This document shows positions 1-8,573 of a stretch of 64,000 bases of DNA, piece by piece. Both the position numbers and the translations under genes were made by a program. Each line of letters begins with the position of its first letter. Position 1 is the stretch's first letter. Origin of the DNA: Rugosibacter aromaticivorans (lineage in GTDB: Bacteria; Pseudomonadota; Gammaproteobacteria; Burkholderiales; Rhodocyclaceae); assembly GCF_000934545.1 (NCBI RefSeq), contig NZ_CP010554.1, forward strand, positions 248,001 to 312,000, given 5' to 3'. The notes beneath the pieces are model-generated. The model was not told where the DNA came from, made no database searches, and saw only the letters and a program-made list of their open reading frames with translations.

Positions 1-1
1 A

Positions 2-655
2 CTTTTTGATCTGGTCGCTGAGCTGCCCGGCGTGCACGCGCCTTACCCGCTGGATGTGGCCGATGCGCCAGCGCTAGAAGCTGCTGCCGGGGATTTCATC
101 GCGCGGTTTGGCTGTCCGGATATCGTGATCGCCAATGCGGGTATCTCAGTGGGCACGCTCACCGGCGAAGCGGAAGACCTGCCCGCCTTTCGCCGTGTGC
201 TGGAAACCAACGTGCTAGGCATGGTGCATACCTTCGCCCCCTTTATCCAGGCCATGCAAGCACGCGGCAGCGGCACCTTGGTCGGTATTGCGTCAGTGGC
301 GGGCATTCGCGGTCTGCCCGGTGCGGGCGCCTACTCTGCCTCAAAAGCCGCTGTTATCGCATATCTTGAAGCGTTGCGTGTTGAGTTGCGCAGCAGTGGG
401 ATCAAAGTTGTCACCCTCACACCCGGCTATATCGCCACCCCAATGACGGCAAAAAACCCCTACCCAATGCCTTTTCTGCTCCCTGCCGATGTCGCCGCCC
501 GCCGTTTCGCCCGCACGATTGCTCGCGGCACACGCTATGCCGTGATTCCCTGGCAGATGGGTCTGGTGGCCAAGCTTTTGCGGCTGCTACCCAACCCGCT
601 GTTCGATGTGTTGTTCGCTCGCGCTGGCAGAAAACCGCGCGGCCTCGATCTGTAA
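2..655 (+). CDS. Short-chain dehydrogenase/reductase, 5'-truncated
   Basis: The open frame runs from the first bases of the window, so the N-terminus with the Rossmann glycine motif lies outside. What is visible is typical SDR: the NAG motif (IANAGIS), an asparagine at the end of the next helix (ETNVLG), a catalytic serine region (GIASVAG) and the YxxxK pair (YSASKAAV). The C-terminal part (LTPGYIATPMT) matches the classical SDR substrate loop. The reaction is probably NAD(P)-dependent alcohol/ketone interconversion, but the substrate cannot be told. A GTG at 32 is possible, but the frame stays open upstream and keeps family-like sequence, so the gene most likely starts before the window. The next gene follows after 12 bases on the same strand. 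Confidence 0.85.
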   Translation, partial: LFDLVAELPGVHAPYPLDVADAPALEAAAGDFIARFGCPDIVIANAGISVGTLTGEAEDLPAFRRVLETNVLGMVHTFAPFIQAMQARGSGTLVGIASVAGIRGLPGAGAYSASKAAVIAYLEALRVELRSSGIKVVTLTPGYIATPMTAKNPYPMPFLLPADVAARRFARTIARGTRYAVIPWQMGLVAKLLRLLPNPLFDVLFARAGRKPRGLDL

Positions 656-667
656 CCCACACCGACG

Positions 668-1462
668 ATGGCGCTGCTGGACGCTCTCGGCCACGAACAC
701 ATCCCGTTTAACGGCACGCCGCGCATCGTCAGTCTGGTACCCAGCCTGACCGAGTTGATTTGCGATCTGGGCCTTGCCGATGCGCTAGTCGGACGCACCG
801 GATTTTGTGTTCATCCCAAAGAAAGACTGCGTCGTGTGCCCAAAGTCGGCGGCACCAAAGACGTCAACGGCGACGCTGTGCGTGCCCTGGCGCCTACCCA
901 CCTGATTGCCGACATCGATGAAAACCGCCGTGAGCAGGTGGAAGAAATGATGGCTTTTGTGCCGCATGTGGTGGTTGTTCATCCGCGCACCGTGAATGAT
1001 AACCGTGGGCTGTATGCCCTATTGGGTGCGATTTTTCGTCGTGATGATCAAGCCGCGCAGCTTGATGCCGATTTTTGCGCCGCGTGCGCGATGCTCATCA
1101 CGCTAGCCGCCGCCCGCCCGCGTGAAACCGTGCTGTATCCGATCTGGCGCACGCCGTGGATGACAGTGTGTCGCGACACCTATATTGCCTCGATGCTTGC
1201 CGCTGCGGGCTGGGATACACTGCCCATCGACGCGCCAACGCGCTTCCCGGTATTTGAATGGGATGCGCCTTGGCTCACTCAAGTCGACCGCGTGCTGCTG
1301 CCATCAGAGCCCTTTGCTTTCACTGCCAGACATGTTACGGAAATTGCCGCCTTGAGTGGCAAGCCGGTGCAACGCATCGATGGCGAAATGGTCTCGTGGT
1401 ATGGCAGTCGCGCTATTGCGGGGATGCGTTATCTGGCAGGACTGCGTCGACAGTCCGATTAA
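668..1462 (+). CDS. Helical backbone metal receptor / cobalamin-binding-like protein
   Basis: A 264-residue protein of the BtuF/FecB-like fold. The N-terminus carries the hallmark PRIVSLVPSLTELICDLG of periplasmic corrinoid or siderophore binding proteins, followed by VGRTGFCVHP and VGGTKDVN, which is typical of the subgroup named helical backbone metal receptor. No signal peptide is present, so it may act in the cytoplasm or be a binding protein without export. It begins 12 bases after the SDR and is probably co-transcribed with it. No permease or ATPase gene lies next to it. The ligand is not shown by sequence; corrinoid or a metal chelate is the family expectation. Confidence 0.75.
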   Translation: MALLDALGHEHIPFNGTPRIVSLVPSLTELICDLGLADALVGRTGFCVHPKERLRRVPKVGGTKDVNGDAVRALAPTHLIADIDENRREQVEEMMAFVPHVVVVHPRTVNDNRGLYALLGAIFRRDDQAAQLDADFCAACAMLITLAAARPRETVLYPIWRTPWMTVCRDTYIASMLAAAGWDTLPIDAPTRFPVFEWDAPWLTQVDRVLLPSEPFAFTARHVTEIAALSGKPVQRIDGEMVSWYGSRAIAGMRYLAGLRRQSD

Positions 1463-1464
1463 AT

Positions 1465-1580
1465 CGCCGTCCCTCAAGGGGACTTTCCAGAGACGGCGCT
1501 GCATTCCCTGCGGTCAGCTCTGTACTTCCTACGGTCGGATTCAAAGTTTCGCGGCGTCCTGCCAGCGACGACTTTCGTCC
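1465..1580 (-). repeat. Degenerate full-length copy of the dispersed element (family A)
   Basis: Read on the minus strand this intergenic stretch starts with a diverged core (AAAGTCGTCGCTGG, 1561-1577), continues with ACGCCGCG, and ends in the hairpin GTCCC-loop-GGGAC at 1469-1483. It also contains the second module CCAGAGACGG (1487-1496, plus strand). The same order, core then terminal GTCC hairpin, is seen in the better kept copy near 18.1 kb. Confidence 0.6.
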
Positions 1581-1582
1581 GG

Positions 1583-1795
1583 TCAGCCGTCGTTCACGCC
1601 GCTCTTGCCCGTAGTCGCCGTTCCACGCAGCCAGTCGGGCAGCTCGCGTTCACTGGCGTTATCAATGATGTATTGCCGCATCAGTTTCCTCACCACTTGC
1701 GAAGCGGTGAGATCCTGGCTGGCGCAGATGTCCTCGAATATCTTTTTTTTCTGCGGATCAAGCAAAATGGTCAGGCGGGCGGTTCTATTTTCCAT
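1583..1795 (-). CDS. Ribbon-helix-helix (CopG-like) DNA-binding protein
   Basis: A 70-residue protein starting at the ATG at 1795. Residues 5-45 have the ribbon-helix-helix pattern: a short basic beta strand (TARLTILLDP), then two helices around DLTASQVVRKLMRQYI. The likely role is a small transcription factor, acting as a dimer or tetramer. A longer in-frame start upstream would run through the AT-rich promoter and is rejected. A perfect palindrome (1816-1831) lies 20 bases upstream of the start and may be its operator. The gene is divergent from the hydrogenase-like operon starting at 1919, so it could control that operon as well as itself. No toxin gene is adjacent. Confidence 0.7.
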   Translation of the reverse strand: MENRTARLTILLDPQKKKIFEDICASQDLTASQVVRKLMRQYIIDNASERELPDWLRGTATTGKSGVNDG

Positions 1796-1815
1796 AGTTA
1801 CACATTTTATGCGTG

Positions 1816-1831
1816 TACAATGATAATTGTA
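1816..1831. promoter_or_regulatory. Candidate operator palindrome in the divergent promoter
   Basis: TACAAT-GATA-ATTGTA is a perfect 6-4-6 inverted repeat. A further ATTGTA half-site follows at 1833-1838 and another ataATTGTA at about 1850-1858. The cluster lies between the ribbon-helix-helix gene (minus) and the hyf-like operon (plus). Binding by the small regulator is inference from position and symmetry. Confidence 0.5.
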
Positions 1832-1918
1832 ATTGTATATGGGTTTAATATAATTGTAAGCTCTGAGGCTTTTTAGCTGACCTAACGCTTTGGCTCGAAT
1901 GAAGGTACAAAAGACGCA

Positions 1919-3940
1919 ATGCTGCACTGGCTGACAACCGATTGGATACTGTGCGTGATTGCCGCCTGGCTGGTGCTGGGTTTTCTAGGTATCGCGGCAT
2001 TGCGCCAGTTTGGAATCGTCGCCCGGATACTTTTCCCCCTCGGCGGCCTACTGGGTTTGGTGCTGGCCTTCGTCGCAGTACAAGGGCTTACTGGTGGCGT
2101 CGTGGAAGTCGCCATTCTGCCCATCGGCCTGCCGCAACTGCCGTTCCATCTGCGGCTCGACAGCCTTGCGTCTTTCTTTCTGTTCATCATCGGTGCCGCC
2201 GGTTTCGGCATTTCACTGTTCGCTGCCGGTTATTTCCGCAAGGGCGAAGGCACGCCGCCGGGTTTGCTGTGTTTTGAGTACCACGTCTTTCTCGCCAGCA
2301 TGGCGCTGGTGGTGCTGGCGGATGATGCCTATGCCTTCATGGTGGCGTGGGAGAGTATGGCATTGTCATCCTACTTTCTGGTGACCGCCAACCACAAGGT
2401 GCCGGAAATCCGTGCCGCGGGTTTTCTTTATCTGCTGATCGCGCACGTCGGTGCCATTGCCATCCTGCTTTGCTTCGGCGTCTTGCAGGCGAATACGGGT
2501 GACTACACCTTCGCCAACATGCGGCTGCAAGCGCTTTCGCCGTTCTGGGCTTCGGCGGCCTTCCTGCTGGCCGTGTTCGGCTTTGGCGCCAAGGCCGGCA
2601 TACTTCCGGTGCACGTCTGGTTGCCCGAGGCGCATCCGGCGGCACCTTCGCCGGTCTCGGCTTTGATGAGTGGCGTCATGCTGAAAATGGCGATTTATGG
2701 CCTGCTACGCGTGGCTTTTGACCTGCTGCACCTGCAATTGTGGTGGTGGGGCGTTGTGCTGTTGGCAATTGGCCTTGCCACGGCACTGTTTGGTGTCGTT
2801 TTCGCCACTGTGCAATCCGACATGAAACGCCTCCTGGCTTATTCTTCGATTGAAAACATTGGCCTGCTGTTCGCCGCCATGGGTCTCGGCCTGCTCTTTC
2901 GCGCCTACGGCATGACGGCACTCGCCGCACTGGCGCTTACTGCTTGTCTGTATCACGTCGCCAGCCATGCCTTTTTCAAGAGCCTGCTGTTTCTCACCAC
3001 GGGCTCGGTGCTGCATGCCACCGGCGAGCGCAATCTGGGGCGTCTGGGTGGCCTGATACACTTTATGCCCTGGGTGGCCTGGCTGGCGCTAGTCGGGGTT
3101 TTCGCCAGTTCGGGCCTGCCGCCGTTTTCCGGCTTTGTCTCGGAATGGCTGCTGCTGCAAAGCTTCCTGTTCACCCCCGGCTTGCCGGATTCATTCCTCA
3201 ACATGCTGGTGCCGATTGCCGCCGCCTCGGTCGCGCTCACCGCCGCACTGGCGGGTTACGCGATGGTGAAATTTTTCGGCGTGGTTTTTCTCGGCCAGCC
3301 GCGTGAGGAAAAACTGCGTGAAGCCCATGATGCAGGTGCCATGGAAAAAGCCGGCATGCTCTGGCTGGCGGCCTGGTGCGTTGCCCTCGGCCTGTTGCCG
3401 AACCTGATGCTCCAGTTCATCGATCCGGTGACCCAGATGCTGGTCGGCACGGGGTTGGCGAACCAAGCAGCGGCCAATGGCTGGTGGCTGCTCACCCCCA
3501 CCTCGATCGAGCGGGCGAGTTACGGCCCGCTGTTCTTCCTGCTCGGCGTGGCCGCCGCCTGCGCCACAGCCTTCCTTCTGGTGCGCCTGTTCTACCACGG
3601 CCGTTTGCGGCGCGCGGCACCGTGGGGCTGCGGCTATCCGTGGCAAACGCCGCGCATGCAGGATACCGCCGAAGGTTATGGACAACCGATCCGACAAATC
3701 TTCGAACCCTTTTTCCGCATGGAGCGGCATCTGCCAGCGCCAGGCGATGCGCAACCCGAATACAAGGTCAGTGTCAGCGACAAGTTCTGGCACGGGTTGT
3801 ATCTGCCTATTGCACGTGCCGTCGAATTCCTTGCTGCGCAGGTCGGCCGCCTGCAGCAGGGGCGGATTGCGATTTACCTGCTCTATAGTTTCATCACCCT
3901 GCTGTTCATGCTATTCATGGTGCCGGGGGTGAAAAAATGA
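1919..3940 (+). CDS. hyfB: Hydrogenase-4 component B-like proton-translocating membrane subunit
   Basis: A 673-residue antiporter-like subunit of the NuoL/HyfB/MrpA family. Many hydrophobic helices span the protein. The proton-channel signatures are present: GFGAKAGILPVHVWLPEAHP with PSPVSALMSG, the SDMKRLLAYSSIENIG helix, and YHVASHAFFKSLLF with a channel lysine. It should act in the inner membrane as one of two ion-pumping subunits. It is the first gene of a tight six-gene operon; its end overlaps the next start by four bases. The downstream subunits show the complex is hydrogenase-related but lacks the Ni-Fe site, so the coupled redox reaction is unknown. The promoter is probably in the AT-rich gap shared with the small regulator. 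Confidence 0.88.
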   Translation: MLHWLTTDWILCVIAAWLVLGFLGIAALRQFGIVARILFPLGGLLGLVLAFVAVQGLTGGVVEVAILPIGLPQLPFHLRLDSLASFFLFIIGAAGFGISLFAAGYFRKGEGTPPGLLCFEYHVFLASMALVVLADDAYAFMVAWESMALSSYFLVTANHKVPEIRAAGFLYLLIAHVGAIAILLCFGVLQANTGDYTFANMRLQALSPFWASAAFLLAVFGFGAKAGILPVHVWLPEAHPAAPSPVSALMSGVMLKMAIYGLLRVAFDLLHLQLWWWGVVLLAIGLATALFGVVFATVQSDMKRLLAYSSIENIGLLFAAMGLGLLFRAYGMTALAALALTACLYHVASHAFFKSLLFLTTGSVLHATGERNLGRLGGLIHFMPWVAWLALVGVFASSGLPPFSGFVSEWLLLQSFLFTPGLPDSFLNMLVPIAAASVALTAALAGYAMVKFFGVVFLGQPREEKLREAHDAGAMEKAGMLWLAAWCVALGLLPNLMLQFIDPVTQMLVGTGLANQAAANGWWLLTPTSIERASYGPLFFLLGVAAACATAFLLVRLFYHGRLRRAAPWGCGYPWQTPRMQDTAEGYGQPIRQIFEPFFRMERHLPAPGDAQPEYKVSVSDKFWHGLYLPIARAVEFLAAQVGRLQQGRIAIYLLYSFITLLFMLFMVPGVKK

Positions 3941-4884
3941 GCCTTTCCAGCGTCTTTTCGCAATTTTTGGCAATCATCGCCGCCCTGCTCCTGGCACCCT
4001 TGCTCATGGGTTGGGTGAACCAGTGGCGGGCCTGGTTCGCCAACCGTTCGGGTCCCGGCCTGATGCAGCCTTATCGCATGCTACACAAGCTGTTCAACAA
4101 GGAATCCGTGGTGGCGGAAACAGCATCACCCCTGTTCCGCTTCGCCCCCTATGTCATCTTCGGTTGCATGCTGCTCGCCAGCGCCATCATCCCGACGCTA
4201 TCCACCGACCTGCCACTTTCCTTCGCGGCTGATGCCATCGCCCTGGTCGGCCTGTTTTCCCTGGCGCGGGTGTTCATCGCGTTAGCGGCGATGGATATCG
4301 GCACCGCCTTTGGCACGCTGGGCGCGCGGCGTGAAATGCTGGTTGGCTTTCTTGCCGAGCCGGCGTTGCTCACCGTGTTGTTCACGGCTTCGCTCATCGG
4401 CCAATCCACGGCACTTGCCACTATCGTCGAAACCCTGACGCACAAGGAATTCGCCATTTACCCGAGCCTCGCTTTCGCCGGCATTGCCTTCACCTTTGTG
4501 TCCTTTGCCGAGAATGCGCGGGTTCCGGTCGATAATCCGGCCACCCACCTCGAATTGACCATGATCCACGAGGCGCTGATTCTGGAATACTCCGGGCGCC
4601 ACTTGGCCCTGCTTGAATGGGCTGCGGCCTTGAAACTGTTTGCGTATTCCGCCGTTGGACTGGCGCTATTCTTTCCGTGGGGTATCGCCGAAGCGCGGGC
4701 GCCGCTGGCGATGCTCTACGCCCTGCCGGTGCTGGTGTTCAAGCTTGCTATTGGCGGCTTCCTGCTGGCGCTGATCGAAACACTCTCGGCCAAGATGCGC
4801 ATCTTCCGTGTGCCGGAATTTCTGGCCACAGCGTTTCTCTTCGCGGTCATTGGCATGCTCACCCATATTCTGCTGGGCACCTGA
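3937..4884 (+). CDS. NuoH/HyfC-like membrane anchor subunit
   Basis: A 315-residue membrane protein of the respiratory complex I subunit 1 / HyfC / EchB family. It has about eight hydrophobic segments. The stretch PYRMLHKLFNKESV near residue 45 corresponds to the conserved first cytoplasmic loop, and the loop DNPATHLELTMIHEALILEY near residues 200-220 is the acidic family hallmark that links the soluble arm to the membrane arm. It starts inside the last codons of hyfB (ATGA overlap) and is followed three bases later by the hyfE-like gene, so the subunits are probably made in step. Confidence 0.85.
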   Translation: MSLSSVFSQFLAIIAALLLAPLLMGWVNQWRAWFANRSGPGLMQPYRMLHKLFNKESVVAETASPLFRFAPYVIFGCMLLASAIIPTLSTDLPLSFAADAIALVGLFSLARVFIALAAMDIGTAFGTLGARREMLVGFLAEPALLTVLFTASLIGQSTALATIVETLTHKEFAIYPSLAFAGIAFTFVSFAENARVPVDNPATHLELTMIHEALILEYSGRHLALLEWAAALKLFAYSAVGLALFFPWGIAEARAPLAMLYALPVLVFKLAIGGFLLALIETLSAKMRIFRVPEFLATAFLFAVIGMLTHILLGT

Positions 4885-4887
4885 ACC

Positions 4888-5547
4888 ATGACGGCATTGA
4901 TTACTCAGCTCATCAACCTGTTTGCCGCCATGATTCTCATGCTGGCGTTCGCCATGCTGGCGCAGCGCCGCATTCTGAGCTTGATCCACCTCTTCGCCTT
5001 GCAGGGGCTGGCCGTAGTGGGTGCCACCACGGTCGTGGCTTACGTCACGGACCAGCACCATCTCTACTATTCGGCGGCGCTGACCTTGGCGCTCAAAGTA
5101 TTTTTTATCCCCTGGCTGCTGCATCGCCTGATCAACCGCTTGAATGTGCGCTGGGACATCGAGACCCTGATCAACATTCCCAGCACGATGCTGATCGGCA
5201 TTGTGCTGGTGGTCTTTGCTTTCAATCTGGCGCTGCCGATCGCGGAACTTTCGACGTCGATCAGCCGTGGCACGCTGGGTATCGCGCTGGCCTGTGTCCT
5301 GCTCTCGTTCATGATGATGATTACCCGCTCCAAGGCTGTACCCCAGGTGATTGGTTTTCTCGCCATGGAAAACGCCCTGGTTTTTGCTGCCACTTCAGCG
5401 ACGCATGGCATGCCCATGATTGTTGAATTCGGCATTGCGCTTGACGTACTGGTCGGCGTTTTCATTCTCGGCGTGTTCATGTTCCAGATCAGGGAACAAT
5501 TCGACAGCCTGGACATCCGTCATCTCGAAAGCCTCAAGGAAGATTAA
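4888..5547 (+). CDS. hyfE: Hydrogenase-4 component E-like membrane subunit
   Basis: A 219-residue hydrophobic protein with about seven membrane segments, matching HyfE. The HyfE family corresponds to a NuoK-like small subunit with extra helices. Recognisable parts are AQRRILSLIHLFALQGLAVV near the N-terminus and VPQVIGFLAMENALVFAAT in the second half, where the glutamate is the conserved membrane carboxylate. It sits between the NuoH-like and HyfF-like genes with almost no spacing (stop TAA directly followed by the next ATG). It is a membrane-arm component with no independent function expected. Confidence 0.85.
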   Translation: MTALITQLINLFAAMILMLAFAMLAQRRILSLIHLFALQGLAVVGATTVVAYVTDQHHLYYSAALTLALKVFFIPWLLHRLINRLNVRWDIETLINIPSTMLIGIVLVVFAFNLALPIAELSTSISRGTLGIALACVLLSFMMMITRSKAVPQVIGFLAMENALVFAATSATHGMPMIVEFGIALDVLVGVFILGVFMFQIREQFDSLDIRHLESLKED

Positions 5548-7002
5548 ATGAGCATCCTGATCTTGGTTTTCGCCATCCCCCTTGCCGGTGCGCTGGTGCT
5601 GGCCCTGATGGGCCATAGGCCCCAGGCGCGTAACGTCAATGTCATACTCAGTCTCGGCACCTTGCTCGCTGCAGCGCTGCTGACCGCCAAAATCATCGCC
5701 GAGGGCCCGTTGTTCGCACTTGACCGGCAGTTCTTCATCGACCCGCTGAATGTCTTTCTGGTGACGCTGACTGCTTTTGTCGGCTTTACCACATCGGTGT
5801 TTTCGCAGCCCTATATGCGCGTCGAGGAAGACCACGGCAAGATGACGCCAAACCGCATGCGGCTCTACTTCAGCATGTATCAGTTGTTCAACTTCACCAT
5901 GCTGCTGGCGCTCACCACCAACAACATGGGCATCCTCTGGGTGGCGATGGAGGCGGCAACGCTGACCACGGTGCTGCTGGTTTCCATCTACCGCACGCCG
6001 GCCAGCCTTGAAGCGGCCTGGAAATACTTCATCCTTTGCGGTGTCGGCATCGCCCAGGCGCTGTTTGGCACCATCCTGCTTTATATGGCGGCCGAGCGGG
6101 TGATCGGCAATGGGGCCGACGCCCTGTTGTGGACCAACCTCGATGCGGTCAAGACCCAGCTCAATCCATCCGTCATGGCGCTGGCCTTCGTTTTTCTGCT
6201 GGTCGGCTATGGCACCAAGGTCGGGCTCGTACCCTTGCACAACTGGCTGCCGGATGCCCATGCCGAAGGCCCGACGCCGATCTCTGCGGTGCTCTCCGGC
6301 CTTTTGCTGAATGTCGCGCTGTACGCCGTGATCCGCTGCAAGGTACTGACTGACGGTGCCCTCGCCAACCGGTTTGCCGGCGACCTGATGGTGGGTTTCG
6401 GCCTGCTCTCGGTCGTTGCCGCCGCCTTCTTCCTGTCCCGCCAGAAAGACGTCAAACGCATGTTTTCGTATTCATCAATTGAGCACATGGGGCTGATGAC
6501 TTTTGCCTTCGGCATGGGCGGGCCGATCGCCAATTTTGCAGGCCTTCTGCACATGACAGTGCATTCGCTGATCAAGTCGGCGATCTTTTTCTCCGTCGGC
6601 CATGCCGCACAGAAGGCGGGGACGCAGATCATGGACAATATCCGCGGCTTGATCAAGGTCAGCCCCACCGTCGGCTGGGGCCTGATGCTGGGTTCGCTGG
6701 CGATTCTCGGCATGCCGCCCTTCGGTGTATTTGCCAGTGAGTTTCTCATCCTGACCAGTGCCATGCGCCAGTTGCCGTGGGCGACACCCTTCCTCCTGCT
6801 GGGATTGGGCGTTGCTTTTGCGGCCATTTTCAGCCGCGTGCAACCGATGGTTTTTGGTGAAACTACCGTCAAACCGCTGGCCCATCCACCGACCTTGTTG
6901 CCGGTTTTTGTGCACCTTGGGCTGGGATTGATGCTGGGCTTTTACATTCCGCCCTATCTGAATAACTGGTATATGCAAGCTGCCCGCATCATTGGCGGCT
7001 GA
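5548..7002 (+). CDS. hyfF: Hydrogenase-4 component F-like proton-translocating subunit
   Basis: A 484-residue second antiporter-like subunit (NuoN/HyfF type). The main channel motifs are FLLVGYGTKVGLVPLHNWLP followed by PTPISAVLSGLLLN, then KDVKRMFSYSSIEHMGLM and HSLIKSAIFF with the central lysine. Together with hyfB it would give the complex two ion-pumping modules, as in hydrogenase-4. Its start codon directly abuts the hyfE stop. The next gene, the large subunit, follows after 14 bases with GAGG-like sequence before its ATG. Confidence 0.87.
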   Translation: MSILILVFAIPLAGALVLALMGHRPQARNVNVILSLGTLLAAALLTAKIIAEGPLFALDRQFFIDPLNVFLVTLTAFVGFTTSVFSQPYMRVEEDHGKMTPNRMRLYFSMYQLFNFTMLLALTTNNMGILWVAMEAATLTTVLLVSIYRTPASLEAAWKYFILCGVGIAQALFGTILLYMAAERVIGNGADALLWTNLDAVKTQLNPSVMALAFVFLLVGYGTKVGLVPLHNWLPDAHAEGPTPISAVLSGLLLNVALYAVIRCKVLTDGALANRFAGDLMVGFGLLSVVAAAFFLSRQKDVKRMFSYSSIEHMGLMTFAFGMGGPIANFAGLLHMTVHSLIKSAIFFSVGHAAQKAGTQIMDNIRGLIKVSPTVGWGLMLGSLAILGMPPFGVFASEFLILTSAMRQLPWATPFLLLGLGVAFAAIFSRVQPMVFGETTVKPLAHPPTLLPVFVHLGLGLMLGFYIPPYLNNWYMQAARIIGG

Positions 7003-7016
7003 GGTGGGTTGAGACC

Positions 7017-8573
7017 ATGAAAATCGCCGACTTGAACCTGAATCTTGCACCCTTGCCCGCCCCCTTTCCACTGGTGCGCGGCGAGGTTTGCGCCAGCGAA
7101 TGGTCAGCGGTCGCGCTGACCATCGCAGAAAATCACGGCCGCCTTGTTACGCTCTGGGGCAGCGACGATCGCCACGGCGAAGCCGGTCACTTTGTTGTTT
7201 CCGCCGTCTATGCCGTCGAGAACGGGACGCTGCTCTGGCTCGATTTGCCCCTTCCCGACCAGCAACTGAATTATCCCGACATCGCCGGCATTTTCCCTTA
7301 CGCCTCCCACATGCAGCGCGCCGTAGCCGATCTGCTCGGCCTTGTCGCCGAAGGTGCCAGCGACACGCGCCCCTGGCTCAATCACGGCGCCTGGCCGATG
7401 GATTACTTTCCCTTGCGACGGGAGTTTACGGGCACCGAAGTGCGCGACTGGCCGGCCGTCACCGATTATCCTTTCGTCTCGGTTGCCGGCGATGGCGTGC
7501 ATGAAATTGCCGTCGGTCCGGTGCATGCCGGCATCATCGAACCCGGCCACTTCCGCTTTGCGGTGGTCGGCGAGAAAACGCTGCGCCTGGAAGAACGGCT
7601 CGGCTACACCCACAAGGGAATCGACAAACGCTTCGAACATCTGCCAGCCAGCGAAGGGTATCGGCTGGCTGGCCGCGTCTCGGGTGATTCGACGGTGGCG
7701 TATGCCTGGGCTTATTGCATGGCGTTGGAGGCAGTGTGGAACTGGCAGGTTCCCGCCCGCGCCTTGTGGCTACGCGCGCTGATGCTGGAACGCGAACGGG
7801 TGGCGAACCATCTCGGCGATCTGGGTGCGCTAGGCAACGATGCCGCGTTCGGCTTTGGCTTGTCCCAGTTCATGCGCCTCAAGGAAGACTGGCTACGCCT
7901 GAATAAAACCTTGTTCGGCCATCGTTTCATGATGGATCGCATCGTGCCCGGTGGCGTCGCCTTCGACCCCGATACCGCCGCCTGCGCAAAAATCACTGCC
8001 CAGTGCGATGCCATCGAAGCCGAAGTGCGCGAGCTGCATGCCATCTACGACGATCATGCCGGCCTGCAGGATCGTTTCCTGACCACCGGACGCGTCACCA
8101 CGGAACTGGCTAACCAGCTCGGCCTGACCGGTCTTGCCGCCCGCGCCAGCGGCGTTCCGCGTGATGTACGTATCGACTTCCCGGCACCTCCCTATGACGA
8201 ACTGGCGGTCAACATCGCCTGTCGCAACAGCGGCGATGTCGCCGCACGGGTGGCGGTGCGCTTTGATGAGTTACTGGAGTCGCTGCAACTGCTCCGCCAG
8301 ATCGTCCGCCGGCTGCCCGACGGAGCGGTTATCGCAGCGCCGGATAACGGTATGCCTGAAGGCCGCGGCGCTGGCTGGGTCGAGGGATGGCGCGGCGGGA
8401 TTTTCGTCGCCCTGACGGTAGAGAAGGAAAACCGCATCCGTCGCTGTCACTGTCATGATCCTTCATGGCAAAACTGGCCGGTGCTGGAATATGCGGCGAT
8501 CGGCAACATCGTGCCCGACTTTCCGCTCATCAATAAATCTTTCAACCTTAGTTATTCGGGGCATGACCGCTGA
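7017..8573 (+). CDS. Hydrogenase-like large subunit without Ni-Fe ligands (Ehr-type)
   Basis: A 518-residue protein of the HyfG/HycE/NuoCD family: residues 1-150 resemble the NuoC-like domain, the rest the large subunit (GPVHAGIIEPGHFRF, LRLEERLGYTHKGI). True group 4 hydrogenases bind Ni-Fe with two CxxC motifs. Here the N-terminal motif is replaced by GRVSGDSTVAY (about residue 218), and the C-terminal one by NLSYSGHDR at the end of the protein. No cysteine is left at either site, so the protein cannot carry the Ni-Fe centre. This matches the energy-converting-hydrogenase-related (Ehr) complexes. Such genes are sometimes annotated as HypE, which is misleading. Its stop overlaps the small subunit start (TGATG). 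Confidence 0.82.
   Translation: MKIADLNLNLAPLPAPFPLVRGEVCASEWSAVALTIAENHGRLVTLWGSDDRHGEAGHFVVSAVYAVENGTLLWLDLPLPDQQLNYPDIAGIFPYASHMQRAVADLLGLVAEGASDTRPWLNHGAWPMDYFPLRREFTGTEVRDWPAVTDYPFVSVAGDGVHEIAVGPVHAGIIEPGHFRFAVVGEKTLRLEERLGYTHKGIDKRFEHLPASEGYRLAGRVSGDSTVAYAWAYCMALEAVWNWQVPARALWLRALMLERERVANHLGDLGALGNDAAFGFGLSQFMRLKEDWLRLNKTLFGHRFMMDRIVPGGVAFDPDTAACAKITAQCDAIEAEVRELHAIYDDHAGLQDRFLTTGRVTTELANQLGLTGLAARASGVPRDVRIDFPAPPYDELAVNIACRNSGDVAARVAVRFDELLESLQLLRQIVRRLPDGAVIAAPDNGMPEGRGAGWVEGWRGGIFVALTVEKENRIRRCHCHDPSWQNWPVLEYAAIGNIVPDFPLINKSFNLSYSGHDR

Noticed and set aside
842..866. AAAGTCGGCGGCACC resembles the repeat core in the metal receptor gene
   Set aside because: It encodes VGGTKD, a natural motif of this protein family, and the match to the core ends after ten bases.
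7017..8573. Annotation of the large subunit as a true Ni-Fe hydrogenase or as HypE
   Set aside because: Both cysteine pairs for Ni-Fe are missing, and the sequence is that of a NuoCD/HyfG-type subunit, not a HypE maturation protein.
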